Shown: positions 11,886 through 24,072 of the stretch, piece after piece
Numbering within the stretch: position 1 is the first letter of the stretch
Layout of the letters: every line of letters starts with the position of its first letter
Assembly (NCBI RefSeq): GCF_019175385.1
Contig: NC_083341.1
Location: 15,515,203 to 15,579,202 of the forward strand
Source: Lycium barbarum
Taxonomy: Eukaryota > Streptophyta > Magnoliopsida > Solanales > Solanaceae
Direction: 5' to 3'
DNA: 64,000 nt
Program-made: the position numbers and the translations under genes
The notes under the pieces: generated by a model
Seen by the model: only the letters and a program-made list of their open reading frames with translations
What the model was told of the DNA's origin: nothing
Database searches by the model: none

Positions 11886-12508
11886 TAAATTTGCAATTAT
11901 AGAGATATACCTTTATAAGGACGCGGGTGATACACGTTATTAATGTTGAATTAGTGATAATAATTCGGGGAATTAGTGATAATATTGTTGTAGGATCACA
12001 AGACGACTATTTTCTTATTTTAAAGATCCATTACTTTAATTAGCCTGTAGATATCAAACTCAACATGTTATTTCTAAATAACTGGTGATATATATGTGTC
12101 GGTCATTTTTTGTGCTCCTGAAATGTTAATTCTAGCAAATTCACTCTTTCAAAATATGTGAATAGTAAAGTGAATGGTAATATTTCTCTGTGGTATGTTT
12201 ATATTCTTTTGGGTCATTTCTATATTCACTTGGGAATTTAAAAGAGTAATTTCTTTCACCCCCTTTTTAATAACTTTGATAATTATACTCGAGAACCACT
12301 TTGCAACTTAATAGTTTGTGGCAAGGGGTGAAAATCTGCATTATAAACTCAAAAATGATGAATCTTCGTTAGGCAATGCAGGAATAGGATGGGTTTTTTT
12401 CGACAGTTCCTCTTCTAAAAAACATTTAAGTATCAAAAAAAAAAAAAAAAAAAAAAAGAGAATCCACAGTGTGGTGGTAACAACCGGGTATGTTGTTTGT
12501 TGTTGGTG
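11886..12508. other. Intergenic, no gene seen
   Basis: AT-rich sequence with a poly-A run at about 12437-12458. A short frame at 12350-12410 vaguely resembles the start of an RNase H-like domain but is too short to call. Confidence 0.4.
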
Positions 12509-12595
12509 GTAACAACTAACAGCATACCCGTAACCCCACAAATGGTGTCTGGAAAAGGTAGGTGTACGTAGACCTTATCTCTAGGATAGAGTGTA
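12509..12595 (-). mobile_element. 3'-end remnant of an RTE LINE or TS-type SINE
   Basis: The segment runs AACAACTAACAGCATACCC, then CCCCACAAATGGTGTCTGG, then GTACGTAGACCTTA. That is the same order as the 3' ends of the two LINE copies at 5471 and 48220. Only the last 90 bp or so are present, and the CAA tract is degenerate. Confidence 0.6.
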
Positions 12596-13152
12596 GTGGT
12601 ACAAGTTCTCATATCATACTTTCAACCTATTTTTTTTTTTTTTTTTTAAGTTTTCGAACATTTTAGAACTTTATTTGCATCATTTATGGGAAAGAGGGAG
12701 ATGAGAGACCATGGTTAGTTTATTCTAATGATTATATTTGGATAGCATTTTTACTTATGTCGTAAGTTGTTTAATACTGTTTCTGTATTAGTAACTGTAA
12801 ACTAAATAGAAATTGGAGAAAGCTTAATGCTAAGCTCAGAGCATGATTATGAACAATCATCGAGAACATTATACACATGAATGATATGATAGATTTAGGA
12901 AATGAGATTGAATAACAACAAATCAATCAGTAATAAGGATGCTCAAGAACATTTCAGTGTAAATTACAGTACTGGAAAAAAGTGTTGTCAAGAATTATTG
13001 TCACATATTTAATTGAAAAATAAAATAAAATGTAAGGGTCTATTTAGGAGTGGCTTAAGGCGTAGATCATTTTCAAGGAACTATAACGTGTGGAGCAACA
13101 TTTAATATTTTTCACGTTTAAAGTTTTAATGGAAAGTGATGGGACAAAAAAA
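12596..13152. other. Intergenic, no gene seen
   Basis: AT-rich, no domain-bearing frame and no recognisable element ends. Confidence 0.4.
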
Positions 13153-13797
13153 AAATGAAAATGTTGAATCCACGACTTCAATAATTTTTCTATCTCTTCA
13201 TGTTTATCATGACAGACGAGTTAATTAGAGATAATTTGTTGATTCAGTACATATCTACACGTCTTGTAATTCTAGTTGTTTAGTTTCGATCCATTTCTTG
13301 GCCCCTCGTTCATGGTTTTGATGCATATGACGCTAAATTAGGGAGATCGTTGTCATTTCCCTTCCAACTGTGTTCTACGCTGCCATGTTACAAGTCTATC
13401 TTTGTTCACTTATGAAAATTGATAGTCTCAACCTAGTAATCTTTGACTGCAATTGCAATCACAGTATCAAGTGTTGGAATCAAGTAGCCGATCGATTATT
13501 ATTGACTATACTTTAACTATGTAGAATATATCAACTATGATCAAACATTTTATATAAAGTATCTGATGATGACATAACGAAGGATACCACGCTTTTGAAG
13601 AAGCACAACAATGTTTCTTTTAATTCCACCTTATTACATGCTTATCATTTGTTTGTGGAATTTAATTACTGCAACCCTTCTATATCATGTTGTTAGAAGT
13701 ACAAGTTTATGTATCATTCTACTACTAACGTGCCAAGAGAGAACACTGATTCAAGAATATAATTTTTATGAGCCCAGATATTCAAAATTGTCCTGTT
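13153..13797. repeat. Segmental direct duplication, copy A
   Basis: From GTTGAATCCACGACTTCAAT to ATTCAAAATTGTCCTG this block matches 14605-15483 in order and orientation with scattered substitutions. Shared landmarks include TTTCGATCCATTTCTTGG and CAAACATTTTATAT. Copy A lacks the MITE found in copy B. No coding content is evident. Confidence 0.75.
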
Positions 13798-14604
13798 AAA
13801 AACCAAATCATTTCATCAATAACCTAAACCAGCTCATATCAACCCTAACCCTAACACTATAATCTATTAAAAACAAAAAATCTCATATAAATCTGAACAT
13901 GCAAGAATAATGACTAATAATCTATAGCAACAAATGACAGATGTATTAACACCTAAGTATCATACTTATCAAGAAATATAAACCATAATTCCCAAAAAAC
14001 TTAGATAGAAACCCTTAATCGAAGTTAACCCGAATCCCTAACTTATAAAAGCTTCCAAAACATGCAACAACTGAGAAAATAAACCCTTAAGGGAACTAAT
14101 AACTCAGAAAATCAACAAAAACCTAGATGAAACCCTTATTCGAAGTTAACCCAAAACCCTAACTTGTAAGAACTTCAAATATATACAAAAACTGAAGAGA
14201 ACTATACATAATGGAGGTGGGTAGTTAAATTTCATACCTTTACAATGTTTGTTCGAGACTGGAAGAAGGAGAGACGCCTAAATCGCCATTGATACACAGA
14301 AACCCTAACTTTTATGATGCTCTCTCATGAAAATATCAGAATGTGTTTTTTAGGTCGTAGAGGGGTATATTTGGGTGGGGGTGAAATTATTTGGAGATGG
14401 GTTTGGGCGGGTTATATTTTGGGGAAGGGTAATTTAACTAAAATCGGGTAATTGAAGGGAATTGGGGTTTTCCTTCCAATTAAGGGTACAAGTGTATTGG
14501 ACGGCAGGGATATATTTAGTACTATCGCTAACGGAGGGCAAACTTAACTAATAAAATAAAGTAGAGGGGTATATTTAACCGTTTTTCCTATACGATATAT
14601 ATGA
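13798..14604. other. Spacer between the duplicated blocks
   Basis: It contains an internal repeat of about 119-bp period (around 14005 and 14125) with CGAAGTTAACCC and CCTAACTT, and GAGGGGTATATTT occurs twice (about 14361 and 14563). The minus strand of 14220-14320 resembles a plant 5' UTR (TTAGGGTTTCTGTG), but its ATG is followed at once by TAG. Origin unknown, possibly transposon cargo. Confidence 0.4.
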
Positions 14605-15483
14605 AAAAGTTGAATCCACGACTTCAATAATTTTTCTGTCTCTTCAGGTTTAACATGACAGACGAGTTAACTAGAGATTGTTGATTCAGTGCACATCTAC
14701 ACGTTTTTTAATTCTAGTTATTTAGTTTCGATCCATTTCTTGGTCCCTCGTTCATGGTTTTGATGCATATGATGCTAAATGAGGGATATCGCTGTCATTT
14801 CCCTTCCAATTGTGTTCTACGCTGCCATGTCACAAGTCTATCTTTGTTCATTTATGAAAATTGGTAGTCTCAACCTAGTAATCTTTGACCGCAATTACAA
14901 TCACAGTATCAAGTAGCCGATCGATTCTTATTGACTATACTTTAACTATGTAGAATATATCAATTATGATCAAACATTTTATATGAAGTATTTGATGATG
15001 ACATAACGAAGGATACCACACTTTCAAAGAAGCACAATGTTTCTTTTAACTCCGCCTTATTACATTCTTATCATTTTTTTGTGGAATATAAGTAGGCGTT
15101 TAGCCATGAAAATAAAAAATTATTCACTTTATTTGGAATTTGAAGTTGGAGTTGAAGACGAAGTTGTGTTTGATTATAATTTTTGCAAAGAATATTTGTT
15201 TGTTTGAAGGTAATAGAAGCGAAAAAAGTGAAAACAAGGTTTTTAGTGTTTTTTCAAATTCCAAGTTGTATTTAGAATTTTCATGGCCAAACACTGATTT
15301 TCAAATAAAATGAAAAAAAAATCCAGAAAAGTGAAAAATTCTCATTGCCAAACGGGCCCTTAAGTGTCTATATCATGTTGTTAGAAGTATAAGTTTATGT
15401 ATCATTATACTATTGACGTGCCAAGAGAGAACACTGATTTTAGAATATAACTTTTATGATCCCAGAAATTCAAAACTGTCCTG
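14605..15483. repeat. Segmental direct duplication, copy B
   Basis: Second copy of the 13153-13797 block, about 1.45 kb downstream. It is interrupted at 15094-15360 by a MITE; without that insert the two copies are similar in length. Divergence looks like several percent by eye. Confidence 0.75.
15094..15360. mobile_element. hAT-like MITE inserted in copy B
   Basis: The ends read AGGCGTTTAGCCATG and CATTGCCAAACGGGCCCT, imperfect inverted repeats common among Solanaceae hAT-like MITEs. The element is absent from the matching place in copy A. Similar-looking sequence flanks it (ATAAGT on the left, TTAAGTG on the right). Confidence 0.65.
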
Positions 15484-15607
15484 CAAAATAAATAATAGGA
15501 TTATATTAGTGAGACTCTATCTTCACAGTTAACTTTCCATTCGTTATAAACTTGAACATTTCAGAAGCAACATTATAAATAATTAAACCAGGCCGCTGCC
15601 GCTATGA

Positions 15608-18360
15608 TACTACAAGAAAACAACTATTTTATGGAGGTTTTTGTCAATTTGTGACGGTTTCTGACTACCATAAGAAAAATTTGGCTGAGTAACCAGGTAG
15701 AGATTGTTTCATTTTGATATCACATAGAAATATAGTGTTATTAAGCTGATCAGAAGTAGTACAAACTATCTACTTCTTACCTGTATTTGAGTAGCAAACA
15801 GATCAGTAAATTATATTCTTCAGGAACCCCTCATTCTTTTGATGTCATGTAATCCTTCAACAGTCAAGGTTCCTTCTAATCCAAACGAGCAACCTTTTGA
15901 TGCAAATAGCTAGAAGTTGCAGATGATGCACTGTAGCTAGGAAGAAATGCTCAGCTGGCTAAGTCATCGTTTGGTATTTAAGAATGTGTTTGAAGGAGCT
16001 GTTCCCATAGCCATACATCTTACTCTCCAGAGTGCTCTGCCCCTAATGTCTTGCTAATAATATCATCTGGGAAACTTCAGACTCATCGGCATTCAATTCA
16101 AGTTATTCCTACGAGCATAATGATATCATTACCAATTACAAAATAGTAAGACTTGTGATGCAAAATATTATACTGCAACAATGAAATTATTATTAGAAAA
16201 ATGAACCAATGCTATACTTACCCCTATAGTCTGTGCCTCATCATTCACAAATGATCCATTCTTTCTCTTATGAGTTTCAATAAGCATTTTTCCACGACTA
16301 GGACTTTTTCAATTTCTAGAAACTAAGAAAGAAATGTATTATAAAAGTTATCCTAAAACAGTTTAATTAAATAAAAAGCAAAACTATTAAGTTAATGCTC
16401 ATATCGTCTTCTTGAGTTAGCTTTTGAAACATCAGTGTGGCATTTTTTTCTTCCTTTGAATTTTCTTATTTCTTCTACAAAGCTCCTATCACCAAATACA
16501 ATCAAGACTTAAATTTGCATCTCTATCTAATTATGATGAAAAAAACTTATTAACATAATTTTGAATCTTACCAGTGTTGATGGTTTTTCGTGGTAAGCAA
16601 CAAAACTAGCCCATTGATCTTTATTTATACCTTATGGCACATTACTTATAATCTCATTTTTGCTTTTGGGCTGGGTCAAAATATTCATTCCACAACCTCT
16701 GCCTATGTGTAGCCCACTTCTTTAAAATACTAGCATTGGAAGAAATCGAAGCTTCAAAAAAAATAAAAAAAATATAAGTTAGTTTTCCCACATCTATTAA
16801 AATATTGGTGTAATAAGTAAATGTATATGTAATAACACTTGTAACTTCAATATTGTTTCAAAGTAGTCTTCCATGTACTTCTTAGGCATGCCTGACGACC
16901 TCACAAAACTAATCGGAAACAAATTACAATCAATTTTCAATGATCCACAATATCCTGTGAGCAAATTCATAAGAAAAAAGATAGACAGAGAGGATCTGAT
17001 TAATACCATCCGAATGCACAGATAATTGAAAAACTACACGATGTCATTTTTATAGGTAATACTTAGTATTGATAGAACAAGTGAAGAAAACCAAATAAGA
17101 CATGGGAAATTTTATCTTTGAAACAGAATCAAGGCATATGCAGCATAATTAAATACGACATGAATACACCGTAGTTCATATAACTAGTACAATAACGAAT
17201 TACTGAGAACTTGTTGTGCATGTTCGAATGAGGAAACTGAAAACTCACAAGAAAAGTCCAAAAGAAGCACAAAAAAATGAAGAAGGAAGAATTAAACAAA
17301 GAAACCAGAAATTCAAAATACAAATTGCACAAGAAAAGTTTTCTACATCCCAAATATAAAGCACAAAATATGCGTCCAGGAATCATGTTGATGAAAACAA
17401 AATGAATAAACGTGGAAGAATTTGAAGACAACAAAAATAAAACAGACCTAATGCTAATCATCCGAATTCTATCTCTCTAAAAGGAATTATAAGAGAATTT
17501 ATAGCTTTGGAAAGGGAAGTTTGTCACAAAAGAAGGGTAGAACAGGGGAAGGTAGAAGGATGGAGGGGAAGGTGTGGAAAAATGGACTCGAAGGTGAAAA
17601 AATGGCGCAAAAGGTGGAAATGTGGAGGGAATAAAACGGGAGTTATCAAGTTTAGGTTAAAAGCATGGAATATATAAATATTGAAGTGCTCGTTTCCGTA
17701 ATTTTTCCCTCTTTAATTTTCATTATTACTGTTATTTAATAGAAGCACATTTAGAAAATAGAAAGACTATGTTTGGTAAAACATCCTTAAACACCATTTA
17801 TTTATCTACTAAAGAAGTAATAAAGAAAGTAAGGACAAAACAAAACATTCAAATAACAACAAATTGAAAGATAGAAAGATTTACGGAAACCATCACAAAT
17901 TCATCTAATATTCAGAATAGCTAAAATTCTTAGATCAGATAAATGCAGAAAAATACTAATTATCAAATTATTTATTTGAACATAGTGTTTTAAAAGCTTT
18001 TTTTGGTTCTCGCTCAGGGCTTGCCCATATCAAAACGCCCTGAGGCATTTTGTATTGACGATTATCGAATTGCAACTATTTCTCAATCAGCTGAAATTTA
18101 ATGTATTTGTGGAGGTTATAAAAAACCTACACAAAATAATCGCCACAGCAAGAACAATGTTGAGAAGGTTGAAACAAACACTACAAATTGAATATATATA
18201 GTAGGAGTTTGTGACAACATCCACACTTAAACCGCCACAAAAAGAATTATTTTGTGGGACTTGACACAAACACCACAAAATAAATGTATAGCTAGTGAGG
18301 TTTTTTATGACCTCAATAAATAAACCGCCACAATATAATTTTTTTTTTTTTTTGGTAGTG
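15608..18360 (-). mobile_element. CACTA (En/Spm) transposon with broken transposase
   Basis: The left end TACTACAAGAAAAC is a decayed CACTACAAGAAAA and the right end is the inverse, GGTAGTG. Flanking triplets are TGA and GGA, close to a 3-bp duplication. Inside both ends are subterminal repeats of GTGRCGGTTT and its complement ACCGCCAC, typical of CACTA elements. Length is about 2.75 kb. The interior holds a minus-strand transposase remnant listed separately. No TNP2-type transposase core is seen, so it is non-autonomous. Confidence 0.7.
15960..16745 (-). pseudogene. Plant Ptta/En-Spm transposase-family remnant
   Basis: Minus-strand pieces match the plant transposase_24 (Ptta/En-Spm) family. 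KKWATHRQRLWNEYFDPAQK lies near 16670-16725, DQWASFVAYHEKPSTL near 16575-16620, and SPSRGKMLIETHKRKNGSF near 16250-16305, followed by a good GT donor at about 16220. Then come DDIISKTLGAEHSG and, one frame over, VRCMAMGTAPSNTFLNTKR near 15985-16065. The frame change between the last two pieces and stops in the first show the gene is dead. Confidence 0.7.
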
Positions 18361-19930
18361 GGAGGACTACTTGAAAATTCTCCCAAAATGAGTTGACACA
18401 TATTATATAAGTGTTCTAGGAAACTGAATTGATTTATAGTTTTTCACCAACAATAATTAATTTTGCCCTCTTCTTAACATTTTTAATAAGCTCTATCTTA
18501 GGAATCTATAGCTTTTGCTATGTTCTTTGTAATAAAAATTTTAAGCTGCAAAAGTTATGCTAGATCAGAGTCAATTTAATTAATTTTAATTTGATTTGAT
18601 TTAGTATGTAAACTTTTGTTTTCATTAATTGTTAGCGTAAGAGAAAGAGCTATTAACACAAATAAGTAAAAATATTTTAAAAAGGTACACTTCAGGACAA
18701 TTTTTTCCATCCTCTACTTTCACAATTGGCACTAGCAGTAGAACGTCAAGCTTTAGCTGGGTTCTTGATTACACTCTATTTTATATTTCAATATACTTTA
18801 TTTTTGCTTCATCAAGCATGACCAAAAGCAATGTGAGCGTAACAAGTGAATTTAATGAGCATTGACTTGTATTCGACCTGTTTTTAATACATATTCAATC
18901 CATTTTTATGATGGGTTGAACTCAAATTTAAATGAACGGATTGGATATGATTTTACTTGAACTCAAATTTAAATGAACGGATTGGATATGATTTTACTTG
19001 GGCAAGTTGCGCGGGTCAACCAATTATGAGTAAAAGTTACCCGCATTAGATGTGCTATTCAAGATTTTATAAGTGCTGGCCAGTAAACAATGTTTCTATA
19101 TGATTTAATTTGTTCTGAATAGTCATAAGACGGTCAATTTAGGGCAATCATTCTACAAATGAATGCTCTTATTACACTCGTAATATGTAAAAGATGAGAA
19201 CCAATTATGTTACATCTACCTTCAGAAGAGATAACAAGAAAAGTTCAATTCAATAAAGTAGTCTTATGAAGCATTGGCATTATGAAAATTCACATTAGCT
19301 GAATTTGGTACTCTTCTGGCTGTAAAAATTATTGGTGTAGCAATATACTTTGAAAGGTGGTTATTTGAACACCTTTCGTCAAAAAACTATATTATAAATA
19401 TGTAAAATTATAAATTATACTAAGTATATAGGTTAAAATATATTAATTTTTAATTCTTGAATATTTTTGGCAAAATTACTGACTTCCTCATTAGTAAAAC
19501 GCTCGATCATAGTGATAGCTGAAAAATAAGCTACTCATAGCCATGATGACTGGTTGAGTTTAAGAAATATAACTGAGCCTCCTTGAATTTTTCTTGTATA
19601 TCATTTTTATCCCTCAATAAATTCCCAGTTGGTGATAACGATAAGAGCTGGACAGATTGGAGATTGGACTATGACCCATTGTTTAGTTCATTTTGACTCA
19701 GTTTATTTAGTCAAAGTAACTTTTGAATAGGTTAATGATGAACTCATTCATAGACTCAACTCATTTTAACTGCTCAAATTCAACTCAATTCGCGCATTTG
19801 ACACTCTTATTTTTTATTATCGTTTATACAAGTTAAAACATGGATGGATAACACAATGTCGTCAACACGTGGCAAATAGGAAATTAGAAATGATAATTGC
19901 GAAACAAGACCTTGTAAGAGCTATTACCTA
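18361..19930. repeat. Repeat-rich intergenic stretch with a 41-bp tandem repeat
   Basis: A perfect 41-bp unit containing ACTCAAATTTAAATGAACGG occurs twice, at 18919-18959 and 18960-19000. A possible small MITE with AAGAGCTG and CACTCTT ends lies at about 19643-19813. No gene is visible. Confidence 0.5.
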
Positions 19931-20722
19931 AGGGCTATACCGAAATCGAATTACCTAACCGAATCGGGAATTTCGGTAATTCGACATTCAGTACGATACT
20001 CGAGAGTATAATTTCAAAATTACGTATGGTATTTAGGTTCGGGTTTGGGTTCGTTCAGAGATATTAATATCGGGTATTTAGTATTTACCGAATACCGAAT
20101 TATTTATTGAATAAAGGGCCACGCCTTGTTATAACTCATATATCTAGCAGGCCCATCAATAGAAAATAATCAGCTCAAAGAAGCTAAATAGTAACCTGCA
20201 ATCAGATGATTCTATATAATGACTAGGAAAATCTTGAGTGATGACTGCTTGTCTTCTTGAACATTTCACCTGTTCCAAATGATTTGACATAACATGGAAA
20301 TTGTTCATGTGAGAATGGACAGTGAGAAAACGAGTTTTGAAATTGTATGCCTATTGATACAAGTTGTCAGGACTACTTGAATGATTCATTGTTCATGTTG
20401 ATAAGAATCTCTGCTTGGTCCCCTTATGAGTGTGCTTTATCAATAATTTGCCTTTTGTTAGCTATATTAATTTGTTTTCTTATTTATGAAGCTGCACATA
20501 GAAAAACAGAAATAATTGGAGAAACGGTATTAAATTTATAATACAGCCGACTCCAACTTCAATACGGTATTACCGAATGTTGTACCGAACTAAAGATTGA
20601 TTTACCGATTACCGAATTATCGAATTGAGCTTTCTCGGTTCGGTATTTAGTATTTAGTTTCAACTATTGATAACCAAATTATCGAACCCAAACTTTGAAA
20701 ATACCGAACTGAATCCACCCCT
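19931..20722. mobile_element. hAT-like non-autonomous element with 8-bp duplication
   Basis: ATTACCTA flanks it on both sides (19923-19930 and 20724-20731). The left end begins AGGGCTATACCG and the right end, read inverted, begins AGGGGTGGATTC. Both arms carry repeated ATTACCGAAT and CGGTAAT motifs. The middle, about 20118-20540, lacks these motifs and looks unrelated, possibly cargo or a nested insertion. No transposase is seen. Confidence 0.65.
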
Positions 20723-21129
20723 AATTACCTATATGCATGGAAAATCATGGTGCCTTTTTAAGAGATGCTACTACCTATGCATAGAAATTATCCTCTCCTC
20801 GTCTAGGGGTTTGAGTATTGGCCCTATCTATATATCGAAAGATGCTATGTCAACTTGCTTAAGAGTAGTTAAGAGGCCCCTATCTACTGTTTTATAACTA
20901 CTCTCTCCCTTCAATTTAATGTAAAATCACTCTATCACATACATTGCAAGGGCGGACGTAAACCTTTAGGTGCCGAGTTCATTGGAAAGCAGTATTTTCG
21001 ATGCGGAATATAAATATATATGTGAAAATCTATTAAGATTTTAATAAATATTATATATGAAAATATTATTTTAAAAGTATAATGAGTACAGTAACAAAAA
21101 TGTTATTGGTCCAATTGCTTATCAAATTT

Positions 21130-21375
21130 AATATCAGATCCGCTTCTCATAGTTGGAGCTACTCTTTGTTGAGTTCCACATCCGTGAACTAGCTTTTGGG
21201 GTTGAATTAAGCCCAAAGTCTATATCTTTGTCATGATATCCGGCCAGACTCATACTAATCACGCTCCAAATATCCCCTTCCAGGTTGTGCGATGGGATAT
21301 TGAATAATATATCTTTATATGATTTTGACAATCCTCACCTCGTGAACTAATTTTTTGAGTTATGCCCAAGAATAG
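21130..21375. mobile_element. TRIM-like miniature LTR element (degenerate)
   Basis: GTGAACTAGCTTTTGGGGTT (about 21187) and GTGAACTAATTTTTTGAGTT (about 21343) are diverged direct repeats in the manner of short LTRs. After the first lies CATGATATCCGGCC, resembling a TGGTATCAGAGCC tRNA-Met primer site. A related piece with AGCCCAAGTCCAATTTC and ATGATATCAGAG lies at about 25420-25460. No coding capacity. Confidence 0.4.
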
Positions 21376-21403
21376 CAATAATGTACTAAACGTTGTCAAT
21401 TAC

Positions 21404-21414
21404 TCTATAAATAG
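21404..21414 (+). promoter_or_regulatory. TATA box of the HVA22-like gene
   Basis: TCTATAAATAG lies about 80 bp upstream of the start codon at 21490 and is followed by a CT-rich leader. Spacing fits a transcription start near 21440. It begins some 30 bp after a TRIM-like remnant. Confidence 0.65.
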
Positions 21415-21489
21415 AGAAGAACTCCGCTTTCTTCTTCACTTCTCTTTGTGTTCTTCTTAGGTTCATCTAAATCCTTTCTTTGTTACAAT

Positions 21490-22823
21490 ATGAATCGATT
21501 CTGGACTTTGATCACTCATCTTCATACTCTAGCAGGGTAAATTTATTTAGATGTCTCAGATTTTTTCTGTTTTTTTTTTTTGTTAATTATTTACTCTTTT
21601 CTAACTTTAATACTATTTATTACTTCTTGAGAAATTTCTTGAAAGCTATTTTTATCTTCTTGTTAAAATGCAGGCCAGTGATGATGTTGCTTTATCCACT
21701 GTACGTATTATTCTTATTTTGATCGTTAAAACTTTTTTTTTTTCTTATTAAATTGATTCTTGGCTAATTTTATGAGTAACAATTGTGTAGATATGCATCT
21801 GTAGTAGCTATAGAGAGCACATCCAAGTTGGATGATGAACAGTGGCTTGCTTATTGGATCCTATATTCTTTTCTTACACTTATGGAGATGTTGCTTCAAC
21901 CCATCCTTGAATGGTACGTTAGCTTTTTAACTTTATTATTCTGGAAAAGTTTAAAATTAATATTAAGGGGGTGTGTTTGTAAGAATGAAAATCTATTTTC
22001 TGGTGGTTGGTAAGTATATAAGCAGAAATATTGTCTTAATAGCATTTATCTATAATTTAGGAGGATACAGGATGAGAAGGTAGGTGTCGGAGTCGGAGTT
22101 GAGGTGTTCAGGGTGGGGAGGAAATAATGAGTGGTTGAGTGTGACATGTCACTTATGGAATTTGTTTTCCTACTGAACCAACCAAACATAAAAAAATTGA
22201 AAAATTATTTTTCCGGTCATACCAAACACATCCTAAAAGAATGAAAGATACTAATAGAAGTAAACGAATTATCTAATGAACACCACTAAAATGAGCAAAT
22301 TACCGTTTCCGAGGATGGCCCATTGAAAATTTGCTCGTTGGAAGCTTTTCCGACGGGCTTTCCTTATGAAGTTTTCATCGAAATTCGCTTGTTTTTAGTA
22401 ATGAATCGAATTTACCTTCTATACAATAATGGTTTCAATTTCTTTTTTCAGTAATAATGCAATTTAACAGGTTCTAGCAAGTGAACTGCTTCATCTTCTA
22501 CTCACTAGCTAGCTAGCTAGTTTCATTTATTACGTAAATACATGTAGTTATAGTTTTGATGACTAACTATGTATAATTTTGTTTACATTGTGAGTGCGTA
22601 AACGTTAAATTCTTATCTAATTATATTTTTTTTCCTTTTTGGGACTGATTTTGATTATAGGATACCAATTTGGTACGATGTGAAGTTGATATTTGTGGCA
22701 TGGCTAGTTCTGCCTCAGTTTAGGGGAGCTGCTTTTATATATCAGAAGTTTGTTAAAGAAAAACTATTCAAGAAATTTGGAGGATCACAGCAGCACAACT
22801 CTCCTAATGGCAAAGCTAATTAA
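21490..22823 (+). CDS. HVA22-like protein (TB2/DP1/HVA22 family), 119 aa
   Basis: Exons: 21490-21536, 21674-21700, 21791-21913, 22661-22823. The exons sum to 120 codons with consistent phases and a TAA stop. The family covers small ER membrane-shaping proteins related to Yop1/REEP5; plant members are often induced by ABA or stress. Residues 15-35 (AGPVMMLLYPLYASVVAIE) form the first hydrophobic hairpin. DDEQWLAYWILYSFLTLME is the family's best-conserved block, followed by LLQPILEWIPIWYDVKL and AWLVLPQFRGAAFIYQKF. The tail is short, hydrophilic and Asn-rich, so length fits the shorter plant HVA22d/e type. Exon 2 is a 27-bp microexon. The last intron carries a MITE. The gene looks intact. Confidence 0.9.
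21967..22234. mobile_element. MITE in the last HVA22 intron
   Basis: Ends read GGGGGTGTGTTTG and, inverted on the right, AGGATGTGTTTGGTATGACC, a TIR common in Solanaceae genes. The interior includes GTGACATGTCAC. A truncated relative lies at 30280-30478. Confidence 0.65.
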
Positions 22824-24072
22824 ACCAAATTTGTGGACTTCATTACTCCAAATTAAATTAAGAAAGTGAGTTCAAGTAAATGTGCTTAGGATTATGTTTG
22901 TAATAGTTGAAGTTTTATTTACAAATCCTTTACGTATAAACTATAAAGTCTTGATCTTTAAAGCTAGAGAAAAATTATAAGTTATTCAAGATTTGTTGGT
23001 TTGTAATTTGGAAAATGTTGTTCATTGTGAGGTTTGCTCAGGCAGATTAGAGTTACGTTGTTACCGTATTTAAAGATTGGTTGACATATGTTATAGTTCT
23101 TTTTTCTTTTTTCTTCTTTATGTAAGTTATATTTTGTATGAGGCAAGTGTTATTTCTTTTATTAACGTCTTTTAAAAATATTTGAAAATTTTAGCTTATA
23201 TTTTATAAATTAAGGGATATAATCTCTCGCAGCAAAAGTAAGAGGTAAGAAAACATGTTATTTGATCCAATTTAGTCCGACTTTCGTCTTGCCAAAATAA
23301 TGGACAATCGAGCCTAAATCAACTCTTAAAACTAATTTATGAGGTGAAAAATGTTTAAGACCAGCCGAGGAGACATATATGATCTATTCTTTCAACCAAC
23401 GTGGAATACTTAGGACCCATTTGGCCAGAAAAAAATTCATTTTATTTCAAAATCACTGTTTAGCCATGAAAATTTCAAATTCAACTTAAAAGTTGGATTC
23501 AGAATTTGAAAAATAGCTAATAACCTACTTTTCAAGTCCATCTTCATAATTCCAAATAAAATACTCTCTTTTTTCCTTTGTAAGAAGTATAACCAAACAC
23601 AACTCCATCTTCAATTCCAATTTAAAAAATTCCACGTTAGCGGCCAGGGAATAACAACTTTTAAATAGCCAAGTTCGGGGATAATTAAAACTAGACATAG
23701 TTTGGGGAGGAACTAATAATTTGAGCCAAATTTAGGAGTGTACGAAGGTATTCTGCTATTTTTAAATACAATTGAGATTGATGCTTATAGAATTTTTCCG
23801 GGTAATAATGATTGCCGTTCGGAAAGAGTTATTTTTGTGAGAAATAATCGATTACAACGAATATTATATGACTATCAATAAAGAAACTTGACTGTAGCGC
23901 CCTTTGTAGATGAATCAATTCTCATTATCCCTATATTTCCCCACCCTCAAAATCATGTATATATCAGCTTGAAAAAAAAATAATAAAAAAGAAAAGAATA
24001 TTAACATAGTGAGGTCATTAAACTGGAAAATTCTCCTAAATATATATGCGTATAATATCCACTTGATCAATT
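22824..24072. other. Intergenic between convergent HVA22 and lyase genes
   Basis: It holds both 3' UTRs. A hAT-like MITE lies at about 23413-23649, with GGACCCATTTGGCCAG on the left and GTTAGCGGCCAGGG on the right. It resembles the family of the 15094-15360 element. No other gene is seen. Confidence 0.5.

Noticed and set aside
12350..12420. Short frame resembling the start of an RNase H-like domain (ESSLGNAGIGW)
   Set aside because: Only about 20 residues match by eye and it runs into a poly-A tract; too weak to call.
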